The position numbers were made by a program, and so were the translations under genes. The notes under the pieces were generated by a model. The model searched no databases. It saw nothing but the letters and a program-made list of their open reading frames with translations, and was not told the origin of the DNA. A stretch of 64,000 nucleotides of DNA from Pontibacter flavimaris. Lineage in GTDB: Bacteria; Bacteroidota; Bacteroidia; Cytophagales; Hymenobacteraceae. Each line of letters begins with the position of its first letter. Position 1 is the stretch's first letter. Of the stretch, positions 17,292-26,500 are shown one piece after another. The stretch spans positions 124,001 to 188,000 of the forward strand of contig NZ_LVWA01000003.1 of NCBI RefSeq assembly GCF_001907195.1, written 5' to 3'.

Positions 17292-18956
17292 ATGCGCCCG
17301 CTGCTCCTCTTTGCCTGCCTGCTGCTGTTCCTGCCTGTTCTGGCGCAGGAGCCTGGTAACACAGAGGGAGAGGAGCAGAAGCGTTTAGTATACTTTACCG
17401 ATAAAAACGGCACCCCTTTTTCCCTTTCCGAGCCGTTGGAATACTTGTCCCCCCAAGCCCTGCAGCGGCGCAAGCGGCAGAGCATCCCCCTAATTTCCCG
17501 CGACCTTCCCGTAAACCCAGCCTATGTAGCCAGCCTGAAAGCGACAGGCGTAACCGTCTGGTATACTTCGCGCTGGTTTAATGCGGCGGTGGTGCAATGC
17601 TCCGAAGAGGAGCTGCAGCAAGTGGAGGAACTGCCATTTGTAAAAAGCACTCAAACCTTAAATAGAATTTCACAAACCGGAACGCTGCAGCAACGTGCGG
17701 TACAAAGTATAAAACCAGTGTCTGTTGCGGCTGCCGCGTACTTTCCTACCCCTGAAGCAGAGGATTACGGATTGGCACACCACCAGGCGGATATGCTGGG
17801 AGCTGATGAACTGCACCAGGACGGTTACAACGGCGCGGGCATGACCATTGCTGTGTTCGATGCGGGGTTCCCGGAGGTCGATAAGCTGCCCGCTTTTGCT
17901 CATCTCTTCGAGAACAACCACTTGAAAGGCTCCTTTGACTTTGTGCAGAAGCAGGCCAATGCGTTGGTGGCGGATGCACATGGCACGGCGGTGCTGTCCA
18001 CCATGGCTGCCTACGCGCCCGGTAGTATGATTGGAACAGCCTACGGCGCTAATTACCTGCTGCTGCGCACTGAAGATGCTTCCTCTGAGCACAACATCGA
18101 AGAGGTTAACTGGCTGCTTGCCGCCGAGTATGCCGACAGCGCCGGTGCCGATGTTATTAATTCCTCCCTAGGCTATACCTTGTTCGATGCGCCTTCCCAA
18201 AGCTATACCTACCAGGACATGGACGGCAACACCTCGCTGGTGACCAGGGCAGCCGACCTGGCTGCTGCCACCGGTATGCTGGTGGTGGTAAGCGCCGGAA
18301 ACGAAGGCAATAAAAAATGGCGCTTCGTGTCTGCCCCTGCCGATGCCGATTCGGTACTGGCAGTGGGCGCCGTAGATTCGCTGGGCATGAAGGCAATATT
18401 CAGTTCTTTTGGCCCGACTGCCGATGGACGCGTAAAGCCGGATGTGGTGGCGCTGGGGCAGGGGGCATACTTTATACTTCCGAACGGTAATTTGGCGCAG
18501 GGAAACGGCACCTCCTTTGCCGGACCGATCATGGCCGGTTTTGCTGCCAGTCTGTGGCAGGCAAATCCGTTTAAAACCAATTTAGAGTTGATCGAGATGC
18601 TCCGCAGCAGCGGCAGCAACGCCGAAAATCCTGACAACAACATCGGCTACGGCATCCCTGGTTACAGCCGCACCCTTACAGCGGTACCGGGCCTGGCTAA
18701 TGACGAAACGTTGTACATCACAAACCCGGTTAGCCGCGATCCTATTATACTTTACCTGGGGCAGGAGTGGCTAAAGCAACAGGTGGAGGTGCAGGTGCTG
18801 GACGCGACGGGCAAGCAGGTGTATCGCCAAAGTATAGCGCAGGCGCAGGCGGAGCAGCCGCTACAACTAGAGCCACAAACAATGCGTAGCGGTTTATACC
18901 TGTGCCGCATCCGGTCTGGCAGTAAAGTAGCCACGCTTCGGTTCGTGAAGCTGTAG
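17292..18956 (+). CDS. Subtilisin-like S8 peptidase with T9SS sorting domain
   Basis: About 554 residues from the ATG at 17292, two bases after the preceding stop; this start gives the signal peptide MRPLLLFACLLLFLPVLAQ. The S8 catalytic triad is visible: Asp in MTIAVFDAGFPEVD, His in VADAHGTAVLSTMAA, Ser in GNGTSFAGPIMAG. Asn for the oxyanion hole is in VVSAGNEGNKKW. The C-terminal 80 residues (QVEVQVLDATGKQVYRQS then SGLYLCRIRSGSKVATLRFV) form a type IX secretion sorting domain, so the protease should be exported to the cell surface or medium. It carries six AAGTATA motif copies. Confidence 0.92.
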   Translation: MRPLLLFACLLLFLPVLAQEPGNTEGEEQKRLVYFTDKNGTPFSLSEPLEYLSPQALQRRKRQSIPLISRDLPVNPAYVASLKATGVTVWYTSRWFNAAVVQCSEEELQQVEELPFVKSTQTLNRISQTGTLQQRAVQSIKPVSVAAAAYFPTPEAEDYGLAHHQADMLGADELHQDGYNGAGMTIAVFDAGFPEVDKLPAFAHLFENNHLKGSFDFVQKQANALVADAHGTAVLSTMAAYAPGSMIGTAYGANYLLLRTEDASSEHNIEEVNWLLAAEYADSAGADVINSSLGYTLFDAPSQSYTYQDMDGNTSLVTRAADLAAATGMLVVVSAGNEGNKKWRFVSAPADADSVLAVGAVDSLGMKAIFSSFGPTADGRVKPDVVALGQGAYFILPNGNLAQGNGTSFAGPIMAGFAASLWQANPFKTNLELIEMLRSSGSNAENPDNNIGYGIPGYSRTLTAVPGLANDETLYITNPVSRDPIILYLGQEWLKQQVEVQVLDATGKQVYRQSIAQAQAEQPLQLEPQTMRSGLYLCRIRSGSKVATLRFVKL

Positions 18957-18983
18957 TTTGGCTTTCAGCATATAAATCCCCAT

Positions 18984-19010
18984 TTTGTCTTATAATTAAA
19001 TTTACCTTTG
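18984..19010 (+). promoter_or_regulatory. Probable rpe promoter, apparently leaderless
   Basis: TACCTTTG at 19003-19010 matches TAnnTTTG. TTTG at 18984-18987 may be the -33 element, though the spacer of 15 is short. Only five bases (caggt) separate the -7 element from the rpe ATG at 19016, so the transcript would begin at or next to the start codon. Confidence 0.5.
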
Positions 19011-19015
19011 CAGGT

Positions 19016-19669
19016 ATGAGACCAATCATTGCCCCATCTGTATTAGCCTCTGATTTTGCCAATCTGCAGTCGGAGGTGGAGATGCTCAACAACAGCCAGG
19101 CCGACTGGCTGCACATCGACATCATGGACGGCCGTTTTGTGCCGAACATTTCCTTTGGTTTTCCGGTGTTAGAGGCTATCGGGCACCACGCCCAGAAGCC
19201 GCTGGACGTGCACCTGATGATCGTGGAGCCGGAGCTGTACATTGAGCGTTTCAGGGAGGCAGGCGCCGATACCATTTCGGTGCACCTGGAGGCCTGCCGC
19301 CACCTGCACCGCACGGTGCAGCAGATAAAGGCAACCGGAGCCAAGGCGGGTATCGCCCTAAACCCGCATACTTCGGTGCAGTTGCTGGAGGATGTGGTGG
19401 CGGACGCGGACCTGATATGCCTGATGTCGGTGAACCCGGGCTTCGGCGGGCAGAAGTTTATCGAGAACACCTACCGCAAGATCGAGGCGATGAAGAACCT
19501 GATCATCCAGCGTAACTCGCAGGCGCTGATCGAGATTGATGGGGGCGTGAACCTGGACAACGCGCCGCTGCTCCTGGAGAAAGGGGCCGACGTGCTGGTG
19601 GCGGGCAGCTTTGTGTTCTCTTCCGCAGATCCCATGCAGACGATCGTTGACCTGAAATCATCCAAATAA
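19016..19669 (+). CDS. rpe: Ribulose-phosphate 3-epimerase
   Basis: A 217-residue TIM-barrel enzyme that interconverts ribulose 5-phosphate and xylulose 5-phosphate in the pentose phosphate pathway. Family motifs are all present: APSVLASDFANLQSEVEML at the start, HIDIMDGRFVPNISFG with metal-binding His and catalytic Asp, DVHLMIVEP, MSVNPGFGGQKFIE and EIDGGVNLDNAPLLLEKGAD. Length is normal. The gene appears to have its own promoter with almost no 5' leader and is followed after 15 bases by a TonB-dependent receptor gene. Confidence 0.96.
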   Translation: MRPIIAPSVLASDFANLQSEVEMLNNSQADWLHIDIMDGRFVPNISFGFPVLEAIGHHAQKPLDVHLMIVEPELYIERFREAGADTISVHLEACRHLHRTVQQIKATGAKAGIALNPHTSVQLLEDVVADADLICLMSVNPGFGGQKFIENTYRKIEAMKNLIIQRNSQALIEIDGGVNLDNAPLLLEKGADVLVAGSFVFSSADPMQTIVDLKSSK

Positions 19670-19684
19670 AATCCTGCGCCCCTG

Positions 19685-22117
19685 ATGCTGAGATACCTAT
19701 CGGTGTGGTTCCTGATGCTAATGCCCCTCGGTGTTGCTGCACAGCAGGCGAAATTAACTGGCAAGGTGCTGAACCGGCAGCAGGAGCCGCTGGAACTGGC
19801 TACGGTGGCGGTAAAAGGCACTTCAGTAGGCACGCGAACCAATGCGGCCGGCGAGTTTATACTTGCTGTTCCGGCGCAGAGCGAGGTGGTGCTCCTGGTG
19901 CGCTACCTGGGCTACAAAGAGCAGGAGCAGACGCTGCAGCTGCTGCCTGGCGAGACAAAAACGCTGCAATTTATACTTGAGCCGGACCCCCAAAAGCTGC
20001 AGACGGTGGATGTACGCGGCAAGCAGGATGACGCGCGGGAGCAGGTAAGCGTCACCACGCTGGACCCACGCGATGCCAGTAACCTGCCTTCTGCCTTCGG
20101 GGATTTCAACAAGGTGCTGGTGACGCTTCCCGGCGTATCGAGCAATAACGAGCTTTCCAGCACGTACTCTGTGCGCGGCGGCAACTACGACGAGAACCTG
20201 GTCTACGTCAACAACATCGAGATTTACCGGCCTTTCCTGATATCCTCGGCACAGCAGGAGGGGCTTTCTTTTGTCAATCCAGATCTGGTGGGAGACATCC
20301 AGTTCTCCTCGGGAGGCTGGCAGCCCAAGTATGGCGATAAGCTTTCATCAGTACTGAATATAAAGTATAAACAACCCACCGAATTCGCCGCCTCTGTGAG
20401 TGGCGGGCTCACGGGTGGCACATTGCACCTGGAGTCAGCCTCGAAGAGCAAGAAGATATCCTACCTGTTTGGCGCGCGCCACAAAAACGGCCAGTACATT
20501 TTGCGCGGTTTGCAGACCGATGGCAAGTATAACCCCATCTTCACCGATGCACAGGCCTATGTGCATGTCGACCTGACAAAAGACTCGCTTGACCGCGGCC
20601 GCACCACGCTGGGTATACTTGCCAGCTACGCCAATAACGATTTCAGGGTAGAGCCGGAATCTCAGGTGACGACTTTTGGAACAAGCAACACGCCGCTTCG
20701 CCTCTTCATTGGGTTTGATGGGCAGGAGCGGATGGAATATGCCACTTACCAGGCAGGTCTCAATCTTACCCATCGGTTCAGCGCGTTTTATACGTCGGAG
20801 TTTATACTTTCGGGCGTGCACTCCAGGGAGCGGGAGTTCCGGGATGTGGAGGCCGGCTACCGCCTGTGCGATGTGGACACTAACGGTGACGGCATCGGCG
20901 ACTGCCAGCAGGAGCGGGGCGTTGGCAGTACCTTCAGCCACGCGCGCAATGCCCTGCTGGCGCGTATGTTGGCCGCGGAACTGCGCAACACCTGGCGCAT
21001 CAGCCAGCGCAGCAACCTGCAGTTCGGGGCAAAGGTCGGGTCCGAGAATATTGAGGACCAGCTGCAGGAGTATGGCTTTTCCGATTCCGCCGACTACGTA
21101 ACGCAGGATTTCTACCTCAGCTCCCAGCTCAACCTGAACACCTTGCGCTACAGCGGCTACCTGCAGCATACTTTCGAGCTGGATTCCCTTAAGACAATTA
21201 CCTACGGCCTGCGCGCCACGTACTGGGACTACAATGGGGAACTGAACATTTCGCCGCGCGTTCAGTATTCGTTCATCACGCGCCATAACCCGAACCTTTC
21301 CTTCAAGACGGCCCTCGGTTTATACTTTCAGCCTCCATTCTACCGCGAGCTCCGCGATTTTAACGGCGTGCTGAACCCGGAACTGAAGGCACAGCGGGCC
21401 ATACACGCCATTTTGGGCAGCGATTACCTGTTCCAGGCCTGGGGGCGCGACTTCAAGTTAACTGCCGAGGCCTATTATAAATGGATGACCAACGTGGTGC
21501 CCTACGACCTGGACAACGTGCGCCTACGCTATTACGCCAAAAACAATGCAAAAGCCTACGCCGCCGGTTTCGATGTGCGCGTGAACGGGGAATTTATACC
21601 TGGGGCAGAGTCGTGGCTGAGCCTGGGCCTGTTATCAACCAAGGAGAATGTGGAAGGCGACTCTGTATCGGTTTTCAATGCGCAGGGCGAGCGGATAAAT
21701 ATGGAGGAGCAGGGCTTTATACGTCGACCAACGGACCAACTGCTGAACGTGGGCGTCTTCTTCCAGGACCACCTGCCCGATAACCCGACGGTGCGCATGT
21801 ACCTGAACCTGGTGTATGGCAGCGGCCTGCCATTCGGTCCGCCGCGCCAGCCTGAGTACCGCAATGCATTCGAGGGTCGCTCCTACAAACGCATCGATAT
21901 TGGTTTCTCGAAGGTAATTGTGGTGGAGAGCGATGTGGTGAAGCGCCGGAAACTGGGACTGGAGAGCCTGTGGGTGGGCCTGGAAGTGCTAAACCTGATA
22001 GATGCCAGGAACTGGGTGTCCTACAACTATGTGCGCGACGTGAACAGTGTGACCTACGCCGTACCGAACTACCTGACGGGCAGGCGGCTGAATGTGAGGT
22101 TCGTGGCCAAGTTCTGA
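19685..22117 (+). CDS. TonB-dependent receptor with carboxypeptidase-regulatory N-domain
   Basis: An 810-residue outer-membrane receptor. Signal peptide to about residue 19 (MLRYLSVWFLMLMPLGVAAQ). Residues about 22-105 form the carboxypeptidase-D-regulatory-like domain (LTGKVLNRQQEPLELATVAV, GTRTNAAGEFILAVPA). The plug follows: LPSAFGDFNKVLVTLPGV, then TYSVRGGNYDENLVYVNNIE, then VGDIQFSSGGWQPKYGDKLS. The rest is beta-barrel and ends FVAKF with a terminal Phe. The substrate cannot be read. It should use the TonB-ExbB-ExbD system at 10283-12334. Eight AAGTATA motif copies lie in it, often encoding Phe-Ile-Leu or Leu-Tyr-Phe. Confidence 0.93.
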   Translation: MLRYLSVWFLMLMPLGVAAQQAKLTGKVLNRQQEPLELATVAVKGTSVGTRTNAAGEFILAVPAQSEVVLLVRYLGYKEQEQTLQLLPGETKTLQFILEPDPQKLQTVDVRGKQDDAREQVSVTTLDPRDASNLPSAFGDFNKVLVTLPGVSSNNELSSTYSVRGGNYDENLVYVNNIEIYRPFLISSAQQEGLSFVNPDLVGDIQFSSGGWQPKYGDKLSSVLNIKYKQPTEFAASVSGGLTGGTLHLESASKSKKISYLFGARHKNGQYILRGLQTDGKYNPIFTDAQAYVHVDLTKDSLDRGRTTLGILASYANNDFRVEPESQVTTFGTSNTPLRLFIGFDGQERMEYATYQAGLNLTHRFSAFYTSEFILSGVHSREREFRDVEAGYRLCDVDTNGDGIGDCQQERGVGSTFSHARNALLARMLAAELRNTWRISQRSNLQFGAKVGSENIEDQLQEYGFSDSADYVTQDFYLSSQLNLNTLRYSGYLQHTFELDSLKTITYGLRATYWDYNGELNISPRVQYSFITRHNPNLSFKTALGLYFQPPFYRELRDFNGVLNPELKAQRAIHAILGSDYLFQAWGRDFKLTAEAYYKWMTNVVPYDLDNVRLRYYAKNNAKAYAAGFDVRVNGEFIPGAESWLSLGLLSTKENVEGDSVSVFNAQGERINMEEQGFIRRPTDQLLNVGVFFQDHLPDNPTVRMYLNLVYGSGLPFGPPRQPEYRNAFEGRSYKRIDIGFSKVIVVESDVVKRRKLGLESLWVGLEVLNLIDARNWVSYNYVRDVNSVTYAVPNYLTGRRLNVRFVAKF

Positions 22118-22158
22118 CACCCGTCCTACTTTTGGCAAAGTATATCGATGACTATAAA

Positions 22159-22189
22159 ATAAGGGAAGCCGGTTCACAGCTTCCCTTAT
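22159..22189. terminator. Bidirectional terminator between converging genes
   Basis: A perfect 11-base-pair stem, ATAAGGGAAGC (22159-22169) and GCTTCCCTTAT (22179-22189), with loop cggttcaca. The second arm runs directly into a TTATACTTTC motif copy, and a second copy (TTTATACTTTT) follows at about 22203, so the motif supplies the T-rich tail. Confidence 0.75.
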
Positions 22190-22211
22190 ACTTTCACGCA
22201 AGTTTATACTT

Positions 22212-23084
22212 TTAGCGGCGCTTCTTCCACTCGCTGTAGGCCGTTTCTATCTGGCTGGCATACGTTTTATAGCTCTCCGGCTCCGAGGTGCCCAGCTCCA
22301 TCGCCTTTGCCGACAGCGAGGCGGCCATCTGATACTCTTTATTATAAGCGTAAAGCTTAGCCTTGATCCAATTGTTGTAGAAGTTCTCCTTAATGGCGAT
22401 AGACTTGTTGATCCACTGCAGGGCTTTTTCATGGTGCTCCTTGCGCGGCAGCATGTATTCGGCACACTGCGCCCAGGTATACCAATCGTCGCTGGCGGCG
22501 TTGGCCAGCGCGTAGTTAATGTTCTCCAGCGCCTTCTTCTCTATATCCGTCTCGATGCTCAGCGATATTTTAGTGTTTTCCCATGCCAGGTTCAGATTAG
22601 CTTTGTTGGTGCTGATGTCGGAGAAGGAGAACTGCATTGTCTCCACAAACTCGCTTGTCTGGGAGGGCTTTACCTCCAGGTAGGCGACGTCATCCAGCTC
22701 ATTATATCCCTCCAAACCCCAAAGGGTGGTATCCTTGTTGAGTACTACCTGCCACAGGGAGTCACTCTGCGGGAAAATGAAGAAAGAGTAAGTCCCGGCG
22801 GGCACCCGCTCGTTGTTTAAAAATAACTCATCCTGAAATGTAACCAGTGTGGCCTCGTTTGCACCCGCGCGCCACATTTGCCCATAGGGCACCAGATCAC
22901 CGAAAACCTTACGCCCCCTAACACTTGGTGCATGGTAGTTTACGGTCACGTCAGTCAGGCCTATGGTCTGGCGCAGCAAGGCTGGCGGGCTGGCCTGTGG
23001 CAGTCGTACCTGCGCCAGAGTGCTGCTTGCCTCCAGCAGAAGCAGGATAGATAGTATAAAAAGACTTAGTAGGCTTCTTCTCAT
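22212..23084 (-). CDS. DUF2911 protein with C-terminal helical repeats
   Basis: A 290-residue exported protein: signal peptide MRRSLLSLFILSILLLLEASSTLA, then the DUF2911 pattern ASPPALLRQTIGLTDVTVNY, RGRKVFGDLVPYGQMWRAGA, then LVTFQDELFLNNERVPAGTYSFFIFP. The domain is common in Bacteroidota and has no known activity. After about residue 175 the protein becomes helical with TPR-like units (KKALENINYALANAASDDW; ALQWINKSIAIKENFYNNW). It converges with the TonB-dependent receptor gene and shares the terminator between them. Confidence 0.88.
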   Translation of the reverse strand: MRRSLLSLFILSILLLLEASSTLAQVRLPQASPPALLRQTIGLTDVTVNYHAPSVRGRKVFGDLVPYGQMWRAGANEATLVTFQDELFLNNERVPAGTYSFFIFPQSDSLWQVVLNKDTTLWGLEGYNELDDVAYLEVKPSQTSEFVETMQFSFSDISTNKANLNLAWENTKISLSIETDIEKKALENINYALANAASDDWYTWAQCAEYMLPRKEHHEKALQWINKSIAIKENFYNNWIKAKLYAYNKEYQMAASLSAKAMELGTSEPESYKTYASQIETAYSEWKKRR

Positions 23085-23559
23085 GGTAGTCAGGTTATTA
23101 TAAGGAGCTTCTCCGAGCTGATCTTTATACCGAAAAAACTATGCCAATGCTACAAATGCATCTTCAGAAACAGCGTGCAAAGCTAAGAAAATTAAGTATA
23201 GTTCATTATTTATTTCAGGCTATGCAGATGGCAACGCAACAGGTCAGGATTTCAGACAATTTCGCATTGAGCAACTCATTGACTCCCAGTGAGTTAATCA
23301 CTAAAAATATGTATATAAAAAATAAATATTATTTTAATACAACATATCTAATCAATTTCTGTATAAGTTTACGTCTAATTATACTTTCCGACTTAACTTT
23401 TAAACTATTTGATGCTGGCAGCGGCAGCTTGCAAGCAGTAATAACCTGGATGGGCATTGAGCAATGTCCTTTTCAAGTAACTATGCTTCCTGGTGAAGGA
23501 CATTAGCACCTATTGTTCCTCCCTTTCACGGGAATATTCATTTTTAACCCTTAACCTAT
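23085..23559. other. 475-base AT-rich gap before the adhesin gene
   Basis: No convincing gene is seen. It holds two AAGTATA motif copies (about 23193 and 23380), a poly-AT stretch near 23305-23345 and presumably the promoters of the diverging DUF2911 and adhesin genes. No TAnnTTTG element stands out close to the adhesin start. Confidence 0.5.
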
Positions 23560-26500
23560 ATGAATGTAACACTTTTACTAAAACAGATGGCTAAATGGCG
23601 TATGCTATACATGATAGCTATTTTAGCCGCATTCTCCTTTGTAGGCGCTAAAGCCTTTGATAACTATGCGCCTACCGTCATGTCTGATAAGGACGACTAC
23701 GTTCCAGGGGAAGTAGCCATCATAACAGGGTATGGTTGGACGCAGGACAGCTTAGTGGATGTGCACCTCGAGGAAACCCCAGCACACGACCATCATCATG
23801 GGTATCATGACACCAGAGTAAATCCTGATGGCTCCTGGAGTATTGAGTATCCGATTGAGGATCGGCATTTGGGGGTTGCTTTCAAAGTAATCGTAGATGG
23901 CAAACAGACAGGTTATCAGGCCTTTACATATTTTACGGATGCTCCGACATTGACCTCTATTTCTCCATCTACAGGCCCAACAACTGGGGGCACAGCAGTA
24001 ACACTTACAGGAACAGGTTATATTGCCTCGGCTTCTTCTATTACTGTTAAATTTGGTAATGTAGCCGTTCCAGGAACACGTGTTAACAACACTACAGTTA
24101 GTGCTATTGCACCTACTCAATCAGCAGGAACGGTAGACATTTCGATAACTGTTGTTGCACCAGGTGGGAATAATTCTGGTACTGCTACATTAGAAGATGC
24201 TTTTACATATGTAGCTCCTTGTACAACACCTGTTACACCTGAAGTAACGGTTGTAAATAATTGCGATGGCACTTCAACCTTATCTACAACAGCTGCCGGC
24301 TCACTTTTGTGGAGTACAGGCGATACGGCCTCTTCCATTACAGTATCAGCTGCTGGAACTTACACCGTAACGACAACCGTAACAGGTGGCTGTACAAGCG
24401 CGGCTGGCTCAGGCACTGCAGCTCCTAAGTCTGCTCCAGTTGCTCCGGTAGTTATAGTAATTGACAATTGCGACGGCACTTCGACACTTTCTACTGATGC
24501 TGCAGGCACGCTAGCTTGGAGCACCGGCGAAAGCACGTCTTCTATCACAGTATCCACTGCTGGCACTTACACTATAACAACAACGGTGAACGGCTGTACA
24601 AGCGCGGCTGGTTCAGGCACTGCAGCTCCTAAAACAGCTCCAGCCACACCTACAGTAAGTGTTGAGTCTGGCACCACAGTGTGCCCGGGTAATACTGTAA
24701 TCCTAACATCTTCCTCTGCTAATGGAAATCAATGGTATAAAGATAATGTAGCGATCAGTGGGGCAACAAATCAGTCCTTTACAGCAAGTGAGAGTGGTTC
24801 CTATACTGTTATGGAGACTTCAAATGGATGTTCTTCTGCTGCATCTGAGGCAGTTATAGTAACGGTAGAGGACAAGACAGCTCCGGACGTACCAACTTTG
24901 GCTGACGCAACTGGCGAGTGCTCGGTAAGCGTAGCAGCGCCAACCACAACTGACAATTGCACTGGCACCATTACCGGCACCACTTCTGATCCAACCACCT
25001 ATACTGAACAGGGTACTTATACCATTACCTGGAGCTTCAGCGATGGCAATGGCAATACGTCTACGGCCACCCAGCGCGTGATCGTAAGAGATGTGACAGC
25101 TCCGATACTGACAGCTGCTGCAGCTCAGGAGGTAGAGCTGGGCGCCGCGTGTTCCGTAACTATACCAGATGTAACAGGCACAGCCACCGATAACTGTAGA
25201 AGCGTAACTATCACACAAAGCCCTATGGCAGGTAGCGTTGTTACGGCTACCGATGGTCAGCAGATCCAGGTTACTGTTACTGCCACTGATGCCGCCGGTA
25301 ACACTGATGTGGAGGAAGTGGTGCTGACGGCACAGGACAGTACCGCACCGTTAGCACCTGCTACCATAGCTGCAGCCACTGGTGAATGCGCTGTAACTGT
25401 TACTGAAATTCCTACCGTTGAAGATAATTGTGGCGGCACTATTACCGGCACTACGGATGATCCGCTGACTTATTCGCAGCAGGGTAAGTATGAAATTACC
25501 TGGTCCTTCAACGACGGAAACGGTAACGTCTCAACTGCTGTTCAAGAGGTGATTGTAGCGGACGTAACGGCGCCAGTACAGCCAACCTTGGCTGACGCAA
25601 CCGGCGAATGTTCTGTAACCGTAGCAGCCCCAACTACTACTGATAACTGTGCGGGCACCGTCACTGGCACGACTGTAGACCCTACAACCTACGAAGAGCA
25701 GGGAACCTATACGATCACCTGGACCTTTGATGATGGTAATGACAACATTACTACAGCTACACAGCGGGTAATTGTGGATGACGAGACAGCGCCCGTAATC
25801 GCAGTTGCTGAGCCTGTAACTGCCCCGGCAGATCCCGGCCAATGTGGGGCTACACTCTCCATTACTGCCCCGGGAGTTACAGACAACTGCGAAGCAGGAC
25901 CTGCCACCGGAACACGTCATGACGGTGCGGCTTTAGACGCGCCATATCCGGTAGGTACCACTACGATTACCTGGAATGCTACAGATCCCAATGGCAACCA
26001 AGCCGCTGCCGTGACACAAACAGTAACTGTTTCCGATACGCAGGCGCCCACTATAACGGCTCAGGCTGATGTTGAAGTAGCAGCAGACGCTTCCTGTCAG
26101 GCAGCCAATGTGGAGCTTGGCACACCAACTACAGCAGACAACTGCTCAGTGGCTTCCGTGACCAACAATGCCCCTGCAACATTCCCGCTGGGAGAGACAG
26201 AAGTAATATGGACGGTGAGGGACGCAGCAGGCTTGACGGCTACTGCTATGCAGCTAGTAAAAGTAGTGGACGAATCTGCCCCTATACTTACTGCAGCAGC
26301 TGATCAGGAGGTGGCTTTGGGAGCAGCGTGTACTATCATCATACCTGATGTAAGAGGCACCGCCACCGATAATTGTTCTGCTGCGACTATAACCCAATCT
26401 CCCGCCGCAGGTACAGCCGTAGCAGCAACCGACGGTGAGACCATCACCGTTCTGGTAACGGCTACCGATGCAGCCGGCAATACGGCCACTCATGAAGTGG

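Noticed and set aside
23141..23506. A 121-residue frame in the gap before the adhesin
   Set aside because: Low-complexity AT-rich sequence with no signal, domain or promoter; composition fits non-coding DNA.
24246..25793. Repeats as a CRISPR array
   Set aside because: The repeats are long, coding and contiguous in frame, with no short identical repeats separated by unique spacers.
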